Of a stretch of DNA of 64,000 nt, positions 53,901-64,000 are shown one piece after another. Positions within the stretch are counted from its first letter, which is position 1, and the number at the start of each line of letters is the position of its first letter. Under the pieces are notes generated by a model. That model searched no databases, had not been told where the DNA came from, and worked only from the letters and a program-made list of their open reading frames with translations. Origin of the DNA: Nymphaea colorata (Eukaryota > Streptophyta > Magnoliopsida > Nymphaeales > Nymphaeaceae); the NCBI RefSeq assembly GCF_008831285.2, contig NC_045146.1:13571149-13635148 (forward strand), read 5' to 3'. The translations under genes and the position numbers were made by a program.

Positions 53901-56205
53901 ATGTGCATTCACAGAGAAATTATTTAATGAAAAGTTATAAGGCAAACAAAGAGATGCCAGAAATGTTTTAGATAATTAAGAAACTAAATGATTGCAACTT
54001 ACAACGAGGTCTTGAAGCAATATTCGCAGAGCATTTTCCAACAATTGATTTTCTTCTTGGATCAAAATTGTTTGTCTCTGACAAAGCAATATGTCTATGA
54101 GCATAAATATTTACATTTTACAGTAAAAGCAAGTATTGAAAAATGCAGCACACACATAAATTTGAATCACATCTACAAGTTTGACAACAGCTATAATTAG
54201 CATGCCATGGTTAACTATTAGAAGCAATTTATTTTAAAAGAAATCAAAAGAATGCATAGTGCAGGACAGTCATGCTAAATAGCAAGAAAAATGAAGGTAT
54301 CCTAGTAAAAATGTAACATTTCAAAGCAAAAAAAACTTGCACCACCAATTTTGGTAACCACACCATTTTGATAAGGAGACCTGCTATCGACATATGAAAC
54401 AAACAAAATCGCACTCCTGCTGTGGAACCAGAATATGGAACTAAGTTACGACCTGAGGCTTTATGGCTTCTTGTACCGTCTGAAGAGCAAAACTTTCTGG
54501 TGAGCCTTCATGCAATATAGCACTTTTAAATACTTCCTGCAAATAATAAAACAAGCACCCCAGCATTAGAAAGATATCGTACTAAGCAATAATTCTAAGG
54601 GCCCGTTTGATGCACAGGAAAAATCCTGTGCATCGGGTGAAAACGTTACGGGTGGGTGAAGTTTAACGCGGTGAGTCTAACATGCATCAAACGTCAAAAA
54701 AATTAACGCGACAAAACAGTACGAGCGGGTGAAGTGTAACGCGCAAAAAAGTTCGACCTGTGCAGGTCGGATTTTTTCACGCGGATTTTTTTGAGAGCCG
54801 TTAGGGCTCTCTTCTTTCTTCGTCGCCACTCACGCTGCCATGCTCGTCTCTCGACTCTATCGCCACTCTTGCTGCTCGTCGCTCGCCACCCTCGCTGCTC
54901 GTCTCTCGTCTCTCTTCTGAAGTTCGCCACTCTCGTTGCTCGTCTCTCGTCTCTCTTTCTCGCTTTTTGAGAGCCCCTTCATCTCTGCGAAGCCCTTTCT
55001 TTCCCTCAATCTTCCTCTTCCTCCTCGGCGCCGCGTAAGGTGACCTTCCTTCTCCCCCCTCTCTCTCTGTTTCTGCTTTATTACAGTGCCCTAATCCCTT
55101 TCTCTTCTCTCTCTCTCTGCAGGGTTGGCTGAAAGAAGCTGCATTTGCAGTTGCCGGTAGGTTGAGCCACCAAAATCATATCCATCTCTCTAGGTGAGTC
55201 CCCGTTAATTAGCACATACTCCTTGAATTTACAAGATAAATCCAAATATTCATATGGTAAAATGCTTTATGGATCACATTTAGCTGTTACTTTTGCAATT
55301 ATGTTTGGTTTGGTACTTTGGTTAATGTGCAAAAAACTACCTTGTGCATCAAACAGGGTTAATTTTGCAGGGTTAATTTTGCCACGTTAAATTATACCCT
55401 GTCATCAAACAGGGCCTCAAATTGGAAGAGAGAAATTTCATCCTGTAAATTTTTCCAGGAAAATTTACCATGGTAACTTTACCACGTCAAATTCTTCCAT
55501 GTCATCAAACGGGCCCTAAATGATGAAAGCTTTAGGAAAAATGCAATTGCTACGGCAAGTTCATGTGGTAAGACATTTAGATACAGATCATGTCGATTAA
55601 TCCAAAATCCAAATCAGAACAAGAAAAGAAAGAGATAACATTTCCTCTGATGGTATATGACAGCAGCTTGAGAAACAGAAGAAAAATGAAAAGAATTTGT
55701 GCGTTTCTAACACATCTTTAGGGTTCTAGACCGTAATCAAACTTCAGAATGGATAGCCCGTTTTGAGCTGCACAGACACACACACACACAGAGAGAGAGA
55801 GAGTTTCTTCCGCCGTTCAGAACTTTCATCCAAATCACGCAGTAAAAAAACTCGACGATGATTCTAGCAGGAAAACCAAAATGAATACACTGCAGAAGCA
55901 TGAGCCTCGGGAACTTAGGCAAAAATCCACTACCATCCACAGCTAGGGCTTAAAGCAGTAGCAAGAAAGCCCAAACAGCCACCACCAACAAAATAGACCA
56001 AGCTCCTGTGAAGTGCAATCACGGAGAAGCAAGCGGATACCCAATGATGTGCTGTGATAACGGAACGAGAAAGAGAGAGAGAGAGAGAGAGACGCACCAG
56101 GACCCTGTCTCGGTCCGCGTGGCTCGATACGAGAACAGGGGCTCGCTCCTTCGGCGGCTGATTCAGAAGGATGCGGAGCTGCGGCACCGGAGAACCCTCC
56201 GCCAT
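44905..56205 (-). CDS. THO1: THO complex subunit 1 (HPR1/THOC1), complete, 21 exons, 652 aa
   Basis: Nuclear subunit of the THO/TREX complex, which couples transcription to mRNA export and, in plants, affects small-RNA production. Exons in transcript order: 56205-56098, 54536-54453, 54077-54003, 53896-53803, 53698-53553, 53446-53375, 52394-52322, 52232-52167, 52075-52029, 51445-51374, 51189-51061, 50960-50895, 50554-50513, 50274-50158, 50043-49961, 48764-48698, 47384-47313, 47139-47089, 46486-46427, 46343-46191, 45186-44905. All join in phase through GT-AG introns. Family blocks seen: CEKGHVEGGMIFQLLEDL, CNQLLRRLSK, VVFCGRILMFLAHFFPLSER, VDFNFYKTFWSLQ, IKYLTSSKLMGLE, ILEREKNWVWWKRDGCPP, AEYHHKNNRVYCWKGLRFSA. 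A basic SKRAKREEE stretch (residues about 539-547, possible nuclear signal) precedes a glutamate/alanine-rich acidic tail. Odd: about 35 extra N-terminal residues (see the exon 1 entry and findings). Confidence 0.95.
45487..45770. repeat. Direct repeat flanking an AT-rich insert in THO1 intron 20
   Basis: AAAAATCCAACTACCCCGGT recurs at about 45486 and 45742, followed by ATATGCCC and ATGCCCCC respectively. The roughly 230-bp AT-rich segment between them starts and ends with related, roughly inverted phrases (TTATTATACGTG, GTATAATACGC). This could be a small retroposon with a long target duplication or a local duplication. Confidence 0.6.
54599..55516. mobile_element. PIF/Harbinger-type MITE, 918 bp, in THO1 intron 1
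   Basis: Perfect 14-bp terminal inverted repeats GGGCCCGTTTGATG (54599-54612) and CATCAAACGGGCCC (55503-55516), with similarity continuing a few bases inward. TAA flanks both sides (54596-54598 and 55517-55519). The 3-bp TWA target duplication and G-rich end fit PIF/Harbinger elements. There is no transposase ORF, so it is non-autonomous. The interior has a CT-rich GC-rich block (about 54790-55200) with splice-like signals (GCGTAAGGTGACC; CTCTCTCTGCAGGG), unlike a usual MITE interior and suggestive of captured genic DNA. Internal TIR-like words (CATCAAAC) recur near 54684, 55349 and 55403. Confidence 0.75.
54609..54634. repeat. 11-bp hairpin overlapping the MITE 5' end
   Basis: GATGCACAGGA and TCCTGTGCATC around an AAAA loop. 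The left arm overlaps the terminal inverted repeat. A second palindrome, CGACCTG-TG-CAGGTCG, lies in the element near 54752. Confidence 0.85.
56073..56092. repeat. (GA)n at THO1 intron 1 donor
   Basis: In the transcript this reads as a CU-rich tract directly after the donor GTGCGTC. It lies on the intron side of exon 1. Confidence 0.9.
56098..56205 (-). other. THO1 exon 1: N-terminal extension with CTG in place of the usual initiator
   Basis: The frame opens at ATG 56205 (MAEGSPVPQLRILL) with an in-frame stop 17 codons upstream. It ends in GTC CTG at the donor and continues into exon 2 as EVFKSAIL. From memory of plant THO1 proteins, the N-terminus is M-E-(V/A)-F, so this CTG stands exactly where the methionine is expected. 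Context around CTG is G at -3 and G at +4 after splicing. Confidence 0.6.
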
Positions 56206-59200
56206 AGATGACGACGATGACGAGTTAGCGCAGCAGAGCAGCCCAGTCGCCCGCTACCTCGAGAAGTCGGTCAGAGGAGGAGCGCGTCAGGCGAGTGCCG
56301 CCACCGGCATCAGAGAATGAGAGTCGACCAACAGCAGCATATAAGTCTAACCAACCCACGCCCCTTCTTTCAAATATTTCATTCCCACACTCTTTTTGTT
56401 GCTTCTATTAGTTACCTTTCCCCTTACCATCTAGATTTTATTGTCTGTAATATAATCACTGTTTACTCTTCATTAATCACATTTCTCCTCGCAGTTGTTG
56501 TTGCATTCATAGAAGAGTTTGATACAATATTTTTGAATAATGTGAGAGGGGAGGTAGGTGTACGTGGAATGATTCAAATCCATCGAATGCCTGATGTACC
56601 AAAAATTAGAACTGCATTCTTAAAAATTAAAAGCACTATAAAACTTGTTAATGCATACATTAACACATAAACAATGAATAATTGTTTCAAGCTCATTATA
56701 TGGATTAACAATGCTTGCCAATCAAATGTCTAACTTACCAATCAAGCGTGCGCTTCAGGTTTCCTTAAAATTTGGTTTCCTTGAAATTTACTTATGATAA
56801 GTTAACCCCTTTTGAGGTTTTCAAATAAATTATTTATCTAAAAGCCTGGTTTTTTAATTAGTTTTTCGAAAAAGTTCAAAACCATGTTAGATGCCAATTG
56901 AATACTTAGCTTGACCATGAAGTCGTGATTTTTCTTCGAATGATAGTCAATTAGTTGTTAAAATAGGTTTGAAGCAGCTTATTCAAATGGTAGACTTAAT
57001 AAAATCAAGAGCCTTGGAATGGTGAGTCCTAATCCTCGAATGATAGATTTAAGAATATCAGTTATATTAGTTTTTAATTACTAACATACTTATTATTTTA
57101 ATACTTGATTTTAATCTTAAGTCTTTTTTTTTTATGGGTACTACATATTTCATGACTTTGCTTTTGATTCTTACGCTTTGCTTTGCTTGGCTTCAAATGG
57201 CTCGGTCTTGTTTTTACATATTTAATTATTTGTTTTGCCTCATCCCATTTAACAATATTGTTGTGGCCCGCCCACTAGTCCGGCTAATTACACTATGCCC
57301 CTTAGAACAAGAAAGCGAATCAACAACAACATAAAGATTCACACAAGGATCATTGGCGGAGCCAAGGTGGTCAGCCCCCTAGTTTTTGAAAAATTAATTT
57401 CTCTGATACAAATTTTATAAAAAATTTACTTTCGCCCTTGTAATGATTTTGAAAACTATATATTGGTCCCCATAAAAACTTGATGGCTCCTGTCACAAAC
57501 ATTATAACTACCATCATTGGTACCAACACAGTTGAAGATCTTAAAATCCGGGAAAATGATGAACCTTCCGGTCTTATTCTAGAATTTTAAACGGCAAGGT
57601 TTTTATTGGGAATAATAGGATGAGCTTGAAAAAAAAATTAATTTTGTTAAAAATTAAAAGCAGTTGAAAAATAAAATAAGTAAAAAAATAGTCATAAATA
57701 GATTTACAATAAATAGAAAATAGAAAATGAAAAAAAAACTATTTGTCATTAAAAAGCTGAAAAAAGTGAAAAAGCAAAAAAAAAGTTTAAAACGCATCCT
57801 TTTCCTTTTAACGTTTTTTCAAAAAAACATGTTTTTTTTTTAATTTTAAACGGCTATTTAATTTATCGTGTTTTTTTTAATATTTTATTAAAAAACGCAT
57901 TTTCTGTGGCAGAACTGAAACCTTTCACTCATTGTGAACGGTATGGATGAAACTCTCCCTCCCCAAAGATATGAAAAGATTATTTTTTTTATTTACATAT
58001 TTTCATTAACTAAGTGCCAAATTTGGACCCCTTTTTTTCAATAAAAATCAAACGGATATCTGATTTCGGTGAACATCCAAATCGAGAAATTCGGATCTGT
58101 GTGAGTAATATCGGAAGAAATGCATCTCTTTTCGAATCCGAGCAAGCAAGATCCAAATACTTGCATCTGCTCGAGTTCGGGGTGGTGGTGGTGGTGGTTA
58201 CGAGGAGTCGGCCCAAACTGTACGGACGCGCCACGGGTGGAGCGGAATCCGAAATTGGCGCGAACCCGCTGAGTGGATTCCTCATTTCCTCTCTTCATCT
58301 TTATCTAGAAAACCGCCTGATTCCGCAGTCTCCCTCGCCCAAGTGAAAGGAAAGCCAAAATGAGAACGCAGAGAGAAGAGGCGTGATTAATTCTGGCTGT
58401 GGTCATCGGAGGAGGGGATTCTTCCACTTTTTGAGGTAATAACCCCTTCCTAATTATTCGATGGTCTTTTATCTCTTCTCATATTCTGAATGGGGATTTA
58501 TGGTTTCTTCTTGTCCTTCTTATTACTCTTCTCTTTCTTGAGAAGATATTCGTCCTTGTATTATTCCTCGTCCTGGTGTTTTGATTTCTTTGGCGACAAT
58601 GGACGGACCCTCTCTGCTCTTCTTATTCTTGATTTCTTGATTCTCTACAAGAAAAGACGGCACTTAGTTTCGTTTTATATTTTAATCAGGGAGTGGCATA
58701 TTAGTTTTGTATTTTAAGTCTCTTTCCATGTTGGCTGCTTATGCTTCGGCAAAGCTGATTCTCCACGAAATCTTCCCCAACTTATCCCACTGCTCTTGAA
58801 AACACGGTCGCTTCCAATTCAATTGCAGGGAGGTTCTTCTTCTGTCCACAGACAAGAAGCGGACATCTATGATCCCGCAAGCTTCTTGGACAGAGAAGAA
58901 CACGTGGTTCTTCCATTATATATGTTGCATGAATTGTGTTATCCAACTTTATGATCATGCCCTGGTTTTCAGTCGGCCGGTTTGGCTGTATCCTGCCGTT
59001 CTTTCTGAAAATTAATGGTACATACAGATTCAAAATGTCCAAACATACATGGATAAAAACAAATGCTTGAAACGAATGTCTTGATCAGACTTTATTAAGA
59101 GATCAAATCAATAGTTCATAATCTTCAAAAATTAAAAGAAATACATAAATCGATCCCTTTTTTTAAAAAATACAAGGGGTGCGGACGGGGGATGCCCGGC

Positions 59201-61247
59201 GGCTCCTCGACGGCGTCCATATTGGACGGCAATTTGTATATGCATTCTACTTAAACCGCCATGAAGGGCAATGTTGGAAAAACGTTCCCTCCATCATTTT
59301 CTTTTCTTTTGAATGACTTGCTCTTTTTTGAGTTAAAGTGGCATTTCTTAAATTATTAGGGCTCTTCAAGTCACCAACATGAAAAGTGCAAATACAAAAC
59401 ACACACGTATACATACATATAGAAATTGGTATGTTCCTTTACTTAACTTGTGAAAAAACCATTTTCAGTCTTATTGACGGTTAATGGAAACAAAAGGGGA
59501 AAAAGACTTGAAGTAATAATAAATAATGGAAATGGTCCATCTCCTTTTTTTGAAGCACAATTGGTATGTGCCAACCTTTTACTTTTTTTTAAATTGAGGG
59601 TTAGTGGAAACAAAGGACAAAATTGCTCTATTTCTTTTCTTTTTTCTAAGTGCGAACGTAAAATACATACACATTACATAGATATAGAAATTGGTACGAG
59701 CCTTTAGGTGCTAAATTTATAAGAAACCACTTCAGCATGCTATTTTTTTAAAATTGGCGGTGAATAGAAACACACAAAAAAAGGTCAGTGAATTAATAGT
59801 GGTAAAAAAAAATGCTCCATGTCCTTTTTTCCCATTTTCTCTCTCCAGTCGGAATGAAAAAATCAAAGGTATTACGAGTTTAAGGACCTAAGAGTTTGAC
59901 ACCAACCAATGCTGTCGTGGTCAACCATTAGAGCAATCTCCCCACTTTTGAGAAGTTACAAATAGGGAAACTGAATAGTAAAAGTTGACACAGCTTGGAA
60001 ATTGATGTCTGTTCACGTTAAAGGTAGTCATGACAATAAGGCTGTGCATCGGGGATACCTGGCCCGATCGGGCCGGGGTTCGAGCTCGAAAAAGCGTATT
60101 GCTTGCTCGGGTTGATTCGATGGGGCCTGATTTGGTTTGATATGCATTTTAATGTTATTTTTATTTTTATGATAATATATATTTTATTACAATTAATTAT
60201 ATTTATGTATTATTTTATATTTAAAAATATATTTTTGTATTTTAATAGGGCTGGGCCACGCCGGATTCTAGCTTTGGGTTTTGGGTATGGGGTTGAGCTT
60301 GGGCTGCAGAGTCTTTATGCCGGCACGATGACAAGATGAAATGAAATAATTGAAAGGATGTTGGGGTTGGACAATGAGTGCGCTTCTTTGTCCAAGTTAC
60401 TTGTAAAGTGCTTAGGTTCGTCTAGGCGCGCCCCCTATGCTGGATGTTTAAGTTTGTAAATTAATACTGTTAACATTTTTGAGAAAAATATTAATGGTAG
60501 TACAACTCGATATAGTTTGATGTATTCAGTAGCGAAAGGTTTTCAGCTTCCCTTTGTTTTTTCTTTAAACAAAAAGGAATTCTTTCAAGGATCCTCTTGC
60601 GGATCCAAGTTTTTGATAGATTGGGATTCGCCGAAGTCCCTGAGGTGCTATGCTTTTTCACCTGTTTTGCTTCTTTCAAGGAAAAACATCATAAAAGGTT
60701 CCATTTTTAGACCGCATTTTATGAAGTTAGAAATCAAATTGACGCCCACCTATAAGTTCTTACCGTTCTTTTTTATGCCATTTCAACGGAAAAAAAAAAA
60801 AAAGCGATGCGAGCTTGTACTTTTTTCATTATTTGCTTGTCCAGATGTGCGTTGTTAGAAAACGTTATAAACTTCCATCTGAATCTCGTAAACCCATGCA
60901 TCTTATTTTCAAGAAAAAAGATTAATAAGGGCTCAAAGTATAGCACGATCATTTTCACAACGGTCCCAGCAATCTCAGGTTTGGCGCCCGATCTTCACAA
61001 CCTTCAGGGTGGAAGGAGGTCTTAGCTTCAAAACCTGGATCTTGGACTTTAATCTCAAGGCAAAAAACAGTTCCGAGATTTATTTGGAGAACTGAAAGAT
61101 TAAGATTTTTTAGTGACTTTCTTTTTATGTTGACTAGAAAAAACTAGAATACATGCGAAAATGTTTACTGGTTTCTCTTGTCATTTTAAAAGGAAATGAA
61201 CAGGGGGAACATTTGCGAATTAAAATGTGTGGGTAGGGCTTCTGCAG
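56206..61247. other. Spacer between THO1 and the PsbQ-like gene
   Basis: Begins with the THO1 promoter (no TATA recognised). The stretch 56300-58000 is AT-rich with no coding signal. At 57350-57490 there is a copy of the dispersed repeat flanked by GGCGGAGCC and GGCTCC. At 58320-58440 a GA-rich stretch ending TTTTTGAG before GTAATAAC could be a 5'-UTR exon. Degenerate tandem repeats lie at 59381-59845. At 60517-61025 are open frames with basic/hydrophobic segments that might include the missing first exon(s) of the PsbQ-like gene. Confidence 0.5.
59381..59845. repeat. Degenerate tandem repeat, period about 267 bp
   Basis: AAGTGCAAATACAAAACACA (from about 59381), AGAAATTGGTATG, GGTTAATGGAAACAAA, then GGTCCATCTCC is followed from about 59647 by AAGTGCGAACGTAAAATACA, AGAAATTGGTACG, GGTGAATAGAAACA, then GCTCCATGTCC. 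A half copy (GGTTAGTGGAAACAAAGG) sits between them. This is an old local duplication. Confidence 0.6.
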
Positions 61248-63197
61248 GTCTGCGAATTTGTGAACTCACGATTGAGGATGGGCGTGTCAAGCATGGAGGC
61301 CAAGGGGAGCATTTCAAGGATAAGGAAATGCATCCGCCATCTTCTTACGTTTGGCGATCAGATTGATGGGGAGTCGTGGGAATTCGTTGCTGAAGATCTC
61401 CGCTTGAGGTCAACATTCTTGTTCTGCGACTTCAATCGCTTCATCGCTGCGTCTCCAGAGGATCAGAAGCAGCCGCTGACGGAACTGGCAAACAAGTTGT
61501 TCCATTGCATGGAGGAGGTATGGCTTTGGCTTAGTCCACTTCATTAACAAGGGCTTCCTTCATCATCCCTTTGCCATTAGGAGTTTCTTCGTTTCAGTGA
61601 TATTGGACAATGGGTTGGACTGGACAACCCATGGTAGCTCAAAACTATGCCTAGGTGGGCAACGTAATTTGGCTCAACAATATAGACCTCTTGCACGACC
61701 CACCCCCAATTCCTTGGCTACGCGTGCTTACGGTGTGTGTGTCCATATATATCTACCATCAATCCTAGTGTAACACTTCTCACATAACATTTGAAAGTAA
61801 CACACTGGCCATCCACCAATGTGAGTGCAACAATGGCCTTAGTCAAAGCATTAACAAAGCTTCACATTAGAGCTTTACTCTTTAGGGGCAGAGGCTAAGC
61901 ACACTGAAGCTTGGGTCACAGAAGCTCGTCTTAAACAGTTGGTCTGTTTGCAAGAGACTTCCATGTAAAGGTTTGGAGTCGAGAGGTGGAGATAGCTGCC
62001 ACAATCTCCTCCTGAAGTAAGATGAGGGGGGTCCAGTTTATCTCTCTCACCTCCTCCTTCATTAAATGTGATTAAGAGATACAACATATGACTACCTTTA
62101 AAGGACCAGCATAGATACGCAACTTCGCATGCCAATAATTTTACTGTAGGTGGCCAGTCAAACGGGTGGGAACGCAGGAGCCAAATGATGGCAACTCGTA
62201 TTTATCTCTCATCATTAAGGCCCGTTCCGAACTGGAGTTAAAAATAGAGTGCCACCATTTTACAGGTTAGTTTATCATTTTTTCATGTGAACTGAGGTGA
62301 TTCCTAGCCCGCCATGTAGCCAAATGGTACTTGTGATGTTCCTTCTGCCAAGCCATAAAAATCTTTTCATTATTGACTCGGTTCGCTTGACAATGGGCTC
62401 GAGTATATTGACAATCGGCTGGGTCGTGAAAATTGGTTGGTATTAAAATTTAATTTCCCAATATGCATGTGGTTGACTTCACTCACTTTGGGTTCGTGGG
62501 TAAGTTGACGAGCTATGGGCCGAGTATTGAAAAAGTGCCTGCTAGCTAGGCCCAAAGCCAGCCTGCCTAGTTAATTGGCTTCGAATGGCCAATTCGACGC
62601 CGTCACTGGCTAAAATTCAGGTAGGTTAGCTTCTTCTTTCCTCGGTAAGCCGAAGGACGTCCTTCTCAATGACTTTCACTTAAGAAGCGGCGCTTTGCGA
62701 TCTTGTGAGCGACGAGAACCGACTGAATAAGAAGGTTGACAACCATCTATCCAATCGACAAGACAACGCTCCTCTCCTTTACCCACTGTGCCTGTCAGGT
62801 CAGGCCAATCTCACAAAACCAACAAAACTGACGGAGAACCGCCTTGCTTTTTATATGTATGTCTTATTAGGTGCCAGTTATATCAAAGCATCCCCTTTTT
62901 TGTGTTATACCACGGTGCAATGTTTTGGCACTTTAGATTTTAGAACTGTCTAGCTAAAATTAAGTAAAAACTGTTCTTGATTGGCATGTCCTGCCTTTAG
63001 ACCTGACAATTCTTCCACTTTATCTGCTTTCCATGTGTTCATCTGTGCATTGCCAATTTTTCATAAGCATGGTTTTGGTCGATGATCTGTTGCAGATGGA
63101 CGAAGCGGTCAAGTGCAGGAGTGTGGAGCTGGCTAGAGCCTGCTACAACGATGCGACTAGTGTGTTGCAAGACATCTTGATATCTCTTATAAGCTAG
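61248..63197 (+). CDS. PsbQ-like thylakoid-lumen protein, last two exons (5' end unresolved)
   Basis: Exons 61248-61517 and 63096-63197 (TAG) join in phase 0 over a 1.58-kb intron, giving 123 residues. Features are the helix-rich pattern of PsbQ-like proteins: RIRKCIRHLLTFGDQIDGES, then LRLRSTFLFCDFNRFI, then PLTELANKLFHCMEE joined to MDEAVKCRSVELARACYND and a terminal VLQDILISL. This matches the four-helix domain of the PsbQ-like/PNSL proteins of the chloroplast NDH complex (PNSL2, PNSL3 or PQL3 type), which act in cyclic electron flow around photosystem I. The transit peptide and lumen signal must be encoded upstream. I could not connect a convincing first exon. The internal ATG in exon 61248 (RMGVSSMEAKG) is too far into the domain to be the natural start. 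Confidence 0.75.
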
Positions 63198-64000
63198 AGA
63201 GAGAGAGCGAGTGTAAACACCAGGTGTGGAAGTCTTGCTACTGTAAATATCTCTAGGTATTCTTAGTTGCCCCTTCTACAGACGTTGGGGGATTACAAAA
63301 GGAAAAGTCATTTCCAAAGTGGAGAGAAGCTATAGACATCAAGCAGCTGATCTCTCTTCTCTATCAATGCATTACCTGTGTGAGAGAAGATTTTTGTCTT
63401 ATTTTAAGCATTAATGCGACGTTTCATTCTGGGAAATGTCTACGTCAATTGTTTTCATTGAAATCTGTCCAGATGGTCTCTTTAGATTTGTACATATCTG
63501 TTCTCTCGGTTAGGGAAAGCAAAATATGTGTGTGCTATCTTGATCACCTTGTCATCTGTACCTTCTGGAGAATCGTTGAACTTCGGTTCTTGACCTATAC
63601 TTGTCAAACTTAGCTCTTTGTAGCAAAGGTCGTGTTTGCTACTAATTAGACATTCAAAACCTTTTGAGCCATCTGCCATTCGGAGGAATATGTGCCACAT
63701 AATTTTTCAGTCTCTTATCTGATAAGATGAATGTATCACTATCGACATGCAAGTAGCTTATTCACGTCCACTCTAGGACGGCATCTCGTGATCTCCCTTA
63801 TGCTCAGTTAATGTTTGACCAAGCTACTATGACTTGTTTCATTGCAGACCCATGAAACTAAACTTCCTCTGAAATATAACCATGACTATCTTGGCTCCTT
63901 CCATCAGGCAATCCTGGTAAGCATGATATTTGTCCGCATGTACCAAGTCAAGTATATGTCATAGAATTTTTGGTTTTTCAAATGAATAATAAATTATGCA
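63198..64000. other. 3' flank of the PsbQ-like gene
   Basis: 3' UTR opens with a GA-rich stretch (63198-63211). The rest is AT-rich, apart from a possible exon at 63848-63916. Confidence 0.5.
63848..63916 (+). CDS. Possible 69-bp internal exon of an unidentified transcript
   Basis: A 23-codon open stretch (THETKLPLKYNHDYLGSF..) lies between a good acceptor (TTTCATTGCAG) and a good donor (GTAAGC), with length divisible by three. The family is not recognised. It could be a real exon of a gene continuing beyond the window, or chance. Confidence 0.3.

Noticed and set aside
56317-56670. 117-codon + ORF in the THO1 promoter
   Set aside because: AT-rich and hydrophobic by composition, with no homology recognised, and it lies head-to-head with the THO1 start.
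58014-58346. Overlapping 110- and 91-codon ORFs on both strands
   Set aside because: Polyvaline/polythreonine from a GGT/ACC repeat and no family. It may be leader DNA of the next gene but is not supportable as a CDS.
60040-60120. tRNA-like or SINE B-box (GGTTCGAGCTC)
   Set aside because: No cloverleaf can be formed and there is no A-box at the right distance.

Overview
The window is nuclear DNA of a flowering plant. The evidence is GT-AG introns, a single-exon PLS-class pentatricopeptide-repeat (PPR) gene, a cytokinin oxidase, a PsbQ-like chloroplast protein, plant-type THO and ArfGAP genes, long AT-rich spacers and many (CT)n and (AT)n microsatellites. The sequence alone does not identify the species. 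There is no sign of bacterial, organellar or viral DNA.

Layout. At 1-2942 there is repeat-rich DNA (AT microsatellite, a 110-bp tandem repeat with strong hairpins, a CCTAGG-rich element). At 2943-8527 (+) lie the last seven recognisable exons of an ACAP-type ArfGAP with PH, ArfGAP and ankyrin parts; its 5' exons are not in view. At 13356-13964 (-) is a single-exon 202-aa protein of unknown function with a signal peptide and one membrane segment. About 18 kb of spacer (14.0-32.5 kb) has no supportable gene. At 33366-37708 (+) is a complete five-exon cytokinin dehydrogenase (533 aa). At 41115-42749 (-) is an intronless 544-aa PPR protein with an E/E+ tail. At 43200-44600 (-) is a decayed LINE-like reverse transcriptase relic. 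At 44905-56205 (-) is a complete THO complex subunit 1 (THO1/HPR1) gene that I resolved into 21 exons and 652 codons. Its first intron carries a PIF/Harbinger-type MITE. At 61248-63197 (+) are the last two exons of a PsbQ-like protein; its 5' end is unresolved. A possible exon of another transcript sits at 63848-63916.

The genes are unrelated housekeeping, hormone and organelle genes with independent promoters, as expected in a plant nuclear genome. They do not form an operon or pathway cluster. I found no convincing new multi-gene system. The observations most worth following are: (1) the THO1 first exon, where the codon matching the usual initiator methionine is CTG, at the exact exon end, with an in-frame ATG 35 codons upstream; (2) the MITE in THO1 intron 1, which seems to carry CT-rich DNA with splice-site-like signals; (3) the uORF-rich leader of the cytokinin oxidase; and (4) several unexplained direct and inverted repeats. 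All exon joins were made by eye from splice signals, reading phase and remembered family sequences. They need transcript support.
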